From an uncultured Gemmatimonadota bacterium (GTDB taxonomy: Bacteria > Gemmatimonadota > Gemmatimonadetes > Gemmatimonadales > GWC2-71-9), in NCBI GenBank assembly GCA_913009915.1, contig CAJVYZ010000149.1:1-6935 (forward strand): DNA of 6,935 bases, read 5' to 3'. This document shows positions 1 through 5,366 of the stretch, piece by piece (positions within the stretch are counted from its first letter, which is position 1; each line of letters starts with the position of its first letter). Position numbers and translations under genes: made by a program. The notes beneath the pieces are model-generated. The model ran no database searches. It had not been told where the DNA came from and saw only the letters and a program-made list of their open reading frames with translations.

Positions 1-81
1 TTGTTTTTTTTTTTTCAAGCAGAAGACGGCATACGAGATATATCAGTGTGACTGGAGTTCAGACGTGTGCTCTTCCGATCT
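1..81. other. Sequencing adapter contamination at contig end (not biological)
   Basis: Bases 16-39 match the Illumina P7 flow-cell sequence, 40-47 read as an 8-base index (ATATCAGT), and 48-81 match the TruSeq read-2 index adapter, ending in CTCTTCCGATCT. Bases 1-15 are a near-pure T run, which on the other strand is the poly-A seen when a read runs past the adapter end. Native sequence therefore starts at 82. Translations through this stretch give the well-known artefact peptides GRAHV (end of the minus-strand fusion gene) and RKSTRLNSSH (another minus frame). Any gene end or ORF placed in 1-81 is false. Confidence 0.98.
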
Positions 82-3000
82 CGAGGGCGGTCACCACCCG
101 GTCGGCATCGTCGGCGGTGAACACCAGTGGGGGCTTGATCTTGAGGACGTTGCGGAAGGGGCCATCCACACTGAGCAGAATTAGCTCTTCTTTCATCCGT
201 TCGATGACGTAGGCGGATTCGCGGTCTGCCGGCTCCAACGTGTCCCGATCGCGCACCAGCTCCACGCCGATGAACAACCCCCGTCCGCGCACATCTCCAA
301 TCCACGCATGACGGTCCGCCAACTCACGGAGCCGGTCAAGGAAATGCGCTCCGACCGTGGCCGCGTGGTCGCGCAGCTCCTGTTCCTCGATGACGTCCAG
401 GACCGCCAGTCCCACGGCACACGAGACCGGGTTGCCGCCGAAGGTGTTGAAGTACTCCATCCCGCTGTCGAATGACGCCGCGATCTCCGGTGTGGTAATG
501 ACCGCACCCAGCGGGTGACCGTTGCCGATCGGTTTGCCGAGGGTCACGATGTCGGGCACCACCCCTTGGGTTTCGAACATCCACATGTGAGTCCCGGCAC
601 GCCCGAACCCTACTTGGACTTCGTCGGCGACACAGACCCCCCCGGCGCGGCGCACGTGCTCGAACGCGGCTTCGAGGTAACCATCGGCCAGGATGACCTG
701 CCCGCCACACCCGGAGGCCGATTCGACGAGGAAGGCAGCGATCCCCCGTCCACCGTCCACCATCCGCTCGATAGTCCGCGCCACCTCGTCGGCATACGCG
801 CGACCAGCCTCAGGACCACGATGGGCCCCGCGATACGGATCGGGCAGCGGCACCACATGTACCCAGTCCGGCGCGCCCGACCCGCCGGGCCCGTCGTGCT
901 TGTACGGACTCAGGTCGACCAGCGCGCCGGTGTTGCCGTGATAGGCATGGTCGAGCACCATGACGTCCCCCTCGCCGGTGTGCGCTCGCGCCAAACGAAG
1001 CGCCAGCTCGTTGGCCTCGCTCCCCGAGTTTACCAGGTAGCACACCGACAAGGGGTCGGGGAAGAGGGCGGCGAGCCGCTGGGCGTAGGTCGTCAGGTTG
1101 GGGTGCAGGTAGCGGGTATTGGTATTGAGCACCGCCGCCTGCCGGGACGCCGCGGCCACCACCCTCGGGTGGCAGTGGCCCACGTGGCACACGTTGTTGA
1201 CGCAATCCAGGTAGGATTGACCGCTTTCATCATAGAGGAACTGGCGCCAGCCGCGTACGATCTCCAGTGGAGCGTGGTACGCCAGCGACAGAGACGGTCC
1301 CACGTGGCGCCGGCGCGAGGCCATGACGTCCGCTTTGGAACAGTCGAGCGCCGGGCCGCTGGCTCCCGAAACCCCCAACATCGGACTGGGGTCCGGGCTC
1401 AGGCTACGCCACAGGGCCCGTTGTGACGGCGCCGCCACACCGGGGAAGTTTCCACTGTGCCCCACCAGGTCGGTGATAACCTGGCAGTGGAGGTGGGGTG
1501 GCCAGCCACCGTTCTCCGCCGGCTCGCCCAACCAGCCGACGCGGGCCCCCGCCTCGACCACGGTCCCCGCCGCCATCTCGAGCGACGCCTCGCTCAGGTG
1601 GCCGTACAGCGTGTAGTAGTGGATTCCCGGTGCGGGCTCGTGCTCCAGGATGATCGTCGGGCCGTAGTCGAGGCCGGGGTCGTTGTTCTTGACGCTGTGG
1701 ACTCGGCCGGCAAGTGGGGCGTGGACAGGAGTGCCCGCCGGTGCGAAAAGGTCCAGCCCCAAGTGCACCGTCCGCCACTCGCCGGTGTCCTCGTCGGAGA
1801 ATTGTTCACCAGTGTAGCACAGCCGTGGCTCGTTGTAGCGTCCGACGGCCACGGCGGCACCTGCCTGGCTGATCTTGTCTGCGATTTTATTACTCCAGAC
1901 CGCCACATCGTTCAACGTATCGAGCCGTTCGATATCTTCACTCCCGGGCCCCAGGTCGAGCACCACGCGTCGAGTCAGGTCCACTCCCGGTCCCAGTACC
2001 GGCGCGAACTCCCGGTCGGGCGAAGCCAGCCAGTCGGTGACCGCCAAGCTGAAAGGGCAGGGGGCCAGACCGCACGCGGCGCGCAGCCGGTAATGGACCA
2101 AGTCGGGATCGATGCCCGCCAGGCGCCGCAGTGCCTCCCACGCGGGCGCTTGGCTGATGGTCAGGTAGGCGTCGGTGCGCCCCTGTTGCACCTGCCAGGC
2201 CGCCATGGTGACGCACACCGACAACCGGCCGTGGATCAAGGCGAACAGAACCTCGATTTCCTTTTCGGTCAGGGGATACTCCTCGTGATACCCAGCCACG
2301 ACCCGGGCCATGGCCGCCAGTGGCTCAGCCTTGCCCATCAGAGCGTAGGCGGCGCCGACCGCTACTTCGAATACCGTGGCACTCCACACCAGATCGCCGA
2401 AATCGATGATCCCGACCACTCGCGGCGCCGGCGCCGGATCGCCGCCGACGATCAGGTTGTAGTCGTTGCCGTCGCTGTGGATCACGCTGTGGCGCAGTAC
2501 CTCGAACGCCGGCTCGGCGACCTCAGCGAAGTGCCGCATGGCGTCGTCCACCAGTTGACGGGACTCGCCGGGCTCGACGGCATCGATGTGAGTGGCAACC
2601 GTGCTAGCCGCATGGCGAAGGTCCCAATCGAGCTTTCGCGCGGTTCCCGGGTGGTCGAACCCTTCGAGCGCCCGGTCGACCCGGCCCAAGAACCGGCCGA
2701 CGCTCGACACCAACGCCGGGGAATGCGAGGGAACATCCGCCAGCAGCCGTCCAGGGAGGTAGCTCAACAGCCGGACCAGGTGGCTGTCCCCTCCCGCCTG
2801 GACCGTCCACGACTCTTCACCGGTGGTGGTGGGGATGACGCGGGGGCAGTCGATCGGTGGGCTGGCCGAGTGCAACCGCGCCAGCGCGGCGGCCTCGGCA
2901 CGCAGCAGGTCGCTGGACTCGGTCCCGTTGGAGATCTTGAATACGAACTGCCGCCCCCCGGCGTCCGTCAGCCGGAAGTTTTGGTCCAGGTAACTCGGCA

Positions 3001-3097
3001 GGGTGGTGGCGGTGGCGCTCAACTCATACCGCTCCGCGGCCAGCGCGATGACTTGCTCCGGCGTGAACGCCGGGCGTCGGGTCTGAACGTCGGACAT
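82..3097 (-). CDS. Kinase (APH) - M23 peptidase-like - class III aminotransferase/phospho-lyase fusion, 3' end missing
   Basis: Three-domain protein with about 1006 native residues visible. Residues 10-340 form an APH/hydroxylysine-kinase-like domain: K54 in FVFK, E68, the catalytic HSDGNDYN at 207-214 (D209, N214) and the metal-binding DFGD at 232-235. Residues 440-545 form an M23/LytM domain with H445 and D449 in HLGLD, YGH at 498-500 and HLH at 535-537, so the zinc site is complete. Residues 600-1006 form a class-III PLP domain: SGSEAN 691-696, HAYHG 717-721, DEVQVGFGR 825-833 (D825 binds the PLP ring nitrogen) and the Schiff-base lysine K855 in TLGKPIGNG. This domain most resembles ethanolamine-phosphate or phosphohydroxylysine phospho-lyases (AGXT2L1/2). 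The inferred chemistry is ATP- or GTP-dependent phosphorylation of an amino alcohol, then elimination of phosphate and ammonia to an aldehyde. No signal peptide is seen, so it is probably cytosolic. The ATG at 3097 has no Shine-Dalgarno site. The apparent stop at 59-61 and the ending IGRAHV come from adapter; probably only a few residues are missing. A generic aminotransferase activity is the alternative. Confidence 0.95.
748..761 (-). repeat. Tandem heptamer pair (GGTGGAC x2) inside the aminotransferase domain
   Basis: On the minus strand two adjacent copies of GGTGGAC lie in the fusion gene and encode part of M-V-D-G-G-R-G (residues 779-785). This is just before the strand IAAFLVES, a position where family members usually vary. 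The 14-mer GTGGACGGTGGACG (minus strand, 760 to 747) is identical to plus-strand bases 3143-3156 in the upstream spacer. The match is seen directly. Insertion of the repeat into the gene is inference, since valine, aspartate and glycine codons in GC-rich DNA can produce it by chance. Confidence 0.5.
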
Positions 3098-3103
3098 GGG
3101 GGA

Positions 3104-3109
3104 AAGCTA
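3104..3109 (-). promoter_or_regulatory. Possible -10 element for a leaderless start of the fusion gene
   Basis: On the minus strand TAGCTT (a TANNNT match) ends 6 bases before the ATG at 3097. The intervening bases are pyrimidine-rich and contain no Shine-Dalgarno motif, unlike the 65-residue gene and the propeller gene in this window. That geometry is what is seen for leaderless transcripts in several bacterial phyla. No convincing -35 hexamer lies 16-18 bases further upstream. A six-base weak match in one window is thin evidence, so this is only a candidate. Confidence 0.2.
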
Positions 3110-3117
3110 CTGAGAGG

Positions 3118-3218
3118 GGGAGCTGGGAGACAGCGGTGGACAGTGGACGGTGGACGTAGGACGCTTTCTCCCTAGCGTCCCCAGGCTGTTAACTGTCCAT
3201 CGTCCACCCGCAGCTCCC
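3118..3218. repeat. Long interrupted inverted repeat built from 7-bp tandem units; possible terminator or 5' UTR structure
   Basis: Three nested stem segments are visible: 3118-3125 with 3211-3218 (GGGAGCTG/CAGCTCCC, perfect), 3135-3155 with 3187-3207 (mostly paired), and 3159-3165 with 3174-3180 (GGACGCT/AGCGTCC, perfect) closing an 8-base loop. The left arm is four heptamers in tandem (GGTGGAC, AGTGGAC, GGTGGAC, GTAGGAC from 3135). The right arm read on the minus strand is GGTGGAC, GATGGAC, AGTTAAC. The structure fills the spacer between the DUF4112 stop and the fusion-gene start. It ends only about 20 bases before that ATG and has no U-tract in the direction of transcription. It could terminate the upstream operon, fold in the leader of the fusion gene, or be a mobile or slippage-derived repeat. 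Confidence 0.8.
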
Positions 3219-3225
3219 AATCCCA

Positions 3226-3705
3226 TCAGAAAAGCCCGAAGAACCACCGCAGCACCCACACCGCGATGCCAATCGCGGCCAGACCCATTGCCACGACCAC
3301 CCCCAGCACTACCACCAGGAACCAGCCGCTGGCCCGTGCTGTCTCGTCCGGGTGCTGGATGTGCCGCTCCAGGAGGTCGGCATTCTTGACGTTGGCCTTC
3401 CACACCACGTCGTGCCAATCGCCCAGGAGAGGGACGGCGCCGAGCAGGCCGTCTACCCCTACGTTGTACAACATCCGGGTCAGCAGGCGCTTGGACGCTC
3501 CCAGGCGGAAAGACTGGTACAGGATCAGCGAAGCGAACACCACGCCTACGGCGTCCCCCAGCCCGGGGACGAGACCGATGATGGCGTCGATGCCGAAGCT
3601 GTACTTGGTACCGGGTATGGGGATCGCGGCATCGAGTACATGGGCTGCCCGGCGGATTCGTTCGATGCGGACGACCGCTGTTGCCGGGATTTGTGGCGCG
3701 GTCAT
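3226..3705 (-). CDS. DUF4112 family membrane protein
   Basis: A 159-residue protein of full family length. It carries the DUF4112 hallmark as two internal near-copies, GIDAIIGLVPGLGD at 38-51 and GVDGLLGAVPLLGD at 83-96, followed by the typical VWKANVKNADLLERH segment at 101-115. The N-terminus is basic and amphipathic (RIERIRRAAHVLD). Hydrophobic stretches lie at about 40-65 and 80-95, with a strong C-terminal membrane segment at about 128-157, so it is an inner-membrane protein. The family has no established function. The gene starts 10 bases after the stop of the 65-residue membrane gene. The only Shine-Dalgarno-like bases (GTGAG, 3719-3715) overlap that upstream stop codon, so translational coupling is likely. 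The stop TGA (3228-3226) is followed within 10 bases by the large inverted repeat. Confidence 0.92.
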   Translation of the reverse strand: MTAPQIPATAVVRIERIRRAAHVLDAAIPIPGTKYSFGIDAIIGLVPGLGDAVGVVFASLILYQSFRLGASKRLLTRMLYNVGVDGLLGAVPLLGDWHDVVWKANVKNADLLERHIQHPDETARASGWFLVVVLGVVVAMGLAAIGIAVWVLRWFFGLF

Positions 3706-3715
3706 GTCGATTTGC

Positions 3716-3913
3716 TCACTGCCGGAGACTTCCGCTGCGGAATATCAGGGCTACGCCCAGCAGGATGAAGAACCCAGCTGCAAAGGTCATGAAAGTCGAG
3801 CCGCCACCGGCAATGTCGAACGCGGTCAGCCCGAACTTGATGGCCATGAGGAGCACTCCGAATGTGGCCAACGATTGACCTAGTTTCGTCATGCGGCTTG
3901 GTCGTGACCCCAT
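3716..3913 (-). CDS. Small two-helix membrane protein, unknown function
   Basis: A 65-residue protein starting MGSRPSRMTKLGQS, with two predicted membrane helices at about 14-35 and 40-58 separated by a short glycine-rich turn (AGGGS), and a basic tail ending SGSLRQ. I do not recognise a family. The start at 3913 was chosen because GGGAGGT lies 4 bases upstream at 3924-3918. The same frame stays open to 4057, but that extension is arginine- and proline-rich, has no ribosome site and runs into the leader of the divergent gene. A second in-frame ATG at residue 8 is possible but lies further from the ribosome site. The gene forms a unit with the DUF4112 gene 10 bases downstream, so the two proteins may act together in the membrane (inference from context only). 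Confidence 0.75.
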   Translation of the reverse strand: MGSRPSRMTKLGQSLATFGVLLMAIKFGLTAFDIAGGGSTFMTFAAGFFILLGVALIFRSGSLRQ

Positions 3914-3917
3914 CGGG

Positions 3918-3924
3918 ACCTCCC
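3918..3924 (-). promoter_or_regulatory. Shine-Dalgarno site that fixes the start of the 65-residue membrane gene
   Basis: On the minus strand GGGAGGT is followed by CCCG and then ATG at 3913. This strong anti-16S match decides for the 65-residue form over the longer open frame beginning at 4057. Confidence 0.75.
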
Positions 3925-4058
3925 AGTGGCGAAATGCTCGTCCTACGGCGCCGCCGTGATGAATAGATTCCGGGCCCGGCGCGACCCTGGCACCATATGG
4001 CGCATCTACTACTCTGACTCTAGGGGCTGTGCCCCGCAACTTCCGAAACCGGATCACC

Positions 4059-4064
4059 GGAGGA
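4059..4064 (+). promoter_or_regulatory. Shine-Dalgarno site of the beta-propeller gene
   Basis: GGAGGA followed by TTCC and ATG at 4069. It supports this start, which also places a signal peptide at the very N-terminus. Confidence 0.8.
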
Positions 4065-4068
4065 TTCC

Positions 4069-5226
4069 ATGACTCGACTCACATCCCTGGCCCTGTTCCT
4101 GGGGATGGCCTTGCTGGCGCTGCCAAACAAGGTAGCGACGGCCCAGGAACGACAGCTGACGTCACCCACAGCCGAGTATCTCGAGCCCTTCGATCTCATC
4201 TCGGGCTTCCGCGCGCTGCCCGACGGCCGGGTCCTGGTGTCCGACGGCATCGGTGAGGTGCTGGTTGCGGTAGATATCGCCGCCGGCGTGGCCGACACGC
4301 TCGGCCGCAAGGGCAAGGGTCCCGGCGAGTATACCATGCCGGACCGGTTGTTCGCTCTGCCCGACGGCCGCACGCTGCTGCTCGACCTGGGGAACGGCCG
4401 CATGACCACGATCGAGGCGGACGGGTCGTTCGGCAAGTCCCGCAGTATCGCCCAGGACGACGGGACCAGCTTCTCCATCATCATGCCGCGGGCGTCCGAC
4501 GGGTCGGGCAACCTGTACTACCTGCCGATGGGCGGGGGTTTTGGCCGCGAGCGCCCCGACTCCGGCGCCATAGTCCGCTGGTCATCCGATGGCCAATCTT
4601 CCGATACGGTCGCCAAGGTCAAGTTGCAGGAAGTGAAGATCGAGACCAGCGGGAGCGCCAACAATCGCAGCGTGAGCATGCGGCTAGTGCCGTATAGTCC
4701 TCAGGGGGCATGGGCCGTCGCCGCCGACGGGAGCATCGCCCTGGCTCGCTCCGGTAGCGAGTATCGTCTGGATTGGATGTCACCCGACGGCCAGCTGGTT
4801 CGGGGAACCCCGGTCAGCTATCGGCCGGTCAAGATCGGCATGGCCGAAAAGGAAGAGTTCGTCGAATCGCGCAGCAACGGACTCGCCGTCATGGTCGGCA
4901 TGGACAACGGCCGGCGCAGCGTCAGCTTCGGTCGCGGCGGCAACATGGGGCCGCCCCCGAGCGTCGACGAATACGATTGGCCCACGACCAAGCCGCCGTT
5001 CCCGGCCGACGCCGTGACCGTGGCTCCTGACGGCATCGCCTGGGTCCAACGGAGCACCAAGGCGGGTGAGCCCAATCGCTTCGATGTATTCGACGCCTCG
5101 GGCAACCGGACGGGCGAGGTGGTGCTTCCGCCACACCGTCGGCTGCTAGGCTTCGGCGACGGAGTGGTGTACCTGGCGTACGTCGATGAAGACGATTTGC
5201 AGTGGCTGGAGCGATATGATCTCTAA
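4069..5226 (+). CDS. Secreted 6-bladed beta-propeller protein
   Basis: A 385-residue protein. The N-terminus is a type-I signal peptide: MTR, a hydrophobic core (LALFLGMALLALP), and an ATA|Q cleavage site after residue 25, so the mature protein is exported to the periplasm or outside. The rest shows repeated turn-plus-strand units of the form DG-x-hydrophobic run, typical of propeller blades: PDGRVLVSD 51, PDGRTLLLD 98, SDGSGNLYYLP 143, ADGSIALARSG 220, APDGIAWVQRS 319 and GDGVVYLAYVDED 363. That count fits six blades. GRKGKGPGEY at 79-88 is a motif I associate with the '6-bladed beta-propeller' proteins common in Gemmatimonadota and Bacteroidota. No catalytic residues can be assigned; a binding or scaffold role is possible. 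There is no lipobox cysteine. It is transcribed alone, divergent from the membrane operon and convergent with the COG1331 gene. Confidence 0.9.
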   Translation: MTRLTSLALFLGMALLALPNKVATAQERQLTSPTAEYLEPFDLISGFRALPDGRVLVSDGIGEVLVAVDIAAGVADTLGRKGKGPGEYTMPDRLFALPDGRTLLLDLGNGRMTTIEADGSFGKSRSIAQDDGTSFSIIMPRASDGSGNLYYLPMGGGFGRERPDSGAIVRWSSDGQSSDTVAKVKLQEVKIETSGSANNRSVSMRLVPYSPQGAWAVAADGSIALARSGSEYRLDWMSPDGQLVRGTPVSYRPVKIGMAEKEEFVESRSNGLAVMVGMDNGRRSVSFGRGGNMGPPPSVDEYDWPTTKPPFPADAVTVAPDGIAWVQRSTKAGEPNRFDVFDASGNRTGEVVLPPHRRLLGFGDGVVYLAYVDEDDLQWLERYDL

Positions 5227-5294
5227 GGGTGGTAACGGGCGGTAGGGGCGGTAATAGGCGGTAGTCGTCGTACCACTGCCGCCCTCAACCGCCC
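5227..5294. terminator. Octamer-repeat nested hairpin, probable bidirectional terminator between convergent genes
   Basis: The plus strand carries four near-copies of GGGCGGTA at 5227 (GGGTGGTA), 5237, 5246 and 5256 (AGGCGGTA). Two inverted copies follow at 5277-5284 and 5287-5294. GGGCGGT at 5237-5243 pairs perfectly with 5288-5294. The copy at 5246-5253 pairs with 5277-5284 with one G-U. GGTA 5260-5263 can pair with TACC 5271-5274 at the tip. The hairpin begins right after the TAA of the propeller gene. There is no clear U-tract on either side, so terminator function is inferred from position and stem strength. Confidence 0.55.
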
Positions 5295-5305
5295 ATTTCC
5301 GCGCC

Positions 5306-5319
5306 GTCCATCGTCCATT
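5306..5319. repeat. Heptamer dimer shared with the other spacer
   Basis: GTCCATC followed by GTCCATT (minus-strand GATGGAC family). The 12-mer GTCCATCGTCCA at 5306-5317 is identical, in the same orientation, to 3195-3206 in the right arm of the first inverted repeat. This links the two intergenic regions as members of one repeat family. Confidence 0.6.
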
Positions 5320-5331
5320 AGTTCCCACACA

Positions 5332-5366
5332 ACGCCTCACGCCCCACGCCCCACGCCCTACGCCCC
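5332..5366. repeat. Five-unit tandem heptamer array crossing a stop codon
   Basis: Plus strand: ACGCCTC, ACGCCCC, ACGCCCC, ACGCCCT, ACGCCCC without gaps. The last nine bases (5358-5366) are also the final Gly, Ala and TAG stop of the COG1331 gene on the minus strand, so the stop codon is supplied by the repeat. The 7-bp period equals that of the units in the 3118-3218 element, though the unit sequence differs. Confidence 0.85.

Larger units (their letters stand above)
3914..4068. promoter_or_regulatory. Divergent intergenic control region with palindromes
   Basis: These 155 bases separate the start of the minus-strand membrane operon from the plus-strand propeller gene, so promoters for both should lie here. 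I see no convincing -35/-10 pair on either strand. Visible symmetrical elements are GAATAGATTC (3961-3970), the perfect 10-bp palindrome CCGGGCCCGG (3970-3979), a 14-bp near-palindrome centred on CCATATGG (3990-4003, one mismatched pair) and a short hairpin GGGGC-TGT-GCCCC (4023-4035) in the probable leader of the propeller gene. The CCATATGG element is the best candidate for a dimeric regulator site; no regulator gene is in the window. Confidence 0.4.

Noticed and set aside
1..15. T-run as an intrinsic terminator or poly-T biological tract
   Set aside because: It directly adjoins the adapter and is sequencing read-through.
15..305. Minus-strand frame ending in RKSTRLNSSH-type sequence
   Set aside because: Its tail is translated adapter and the rest overlaps the aminotransferase gene in another frame.
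515..1426. Plus-strand open frame of 303 codons
   Set aside because: It is antisense to the aminotransferase domain, with no recognisable fold or ribosome site; a shadow frame.
1457..3175. Plus-strand open frame of 572 codons opposite the fusion gene
   Set aside because: It is a GC-rich shadow of the minus-strand gene. It shows no domain, has a composition rich in R, Q, H and G, and ends in the repeat spacer. The minus frame has three clear domains with intact motifs.
3266..3883. Plus-strand open frame of 205 codons opposite the DUF4112 operon
   Set aside because: It overlaps two minus-strand genes with clear membrane segments and a DUF4112 motif repeat; no independent support.
3988..4004. 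Sigma-54-like promoter (TGGCAC then GGCGCA)
   Set aside because: The GG to GC spacing is one base too long for the -24/-12 consensus and the downstream half is poor. The same bases are better read as a palindrome.
3914..4057. Longer N-terminus for the small membrane protein (113 residues)
   Set aside because: The extension lacks a ribosome site, is composition-biased and covers the divergent control region. GGGAGGT before 3913 supports the 65-residue form.
5332..5366. CRISPR array or variable-number locus of CRISPR type
   Set aside because: The units are 7 bases with no spacers; this is a simple tandem repeat.
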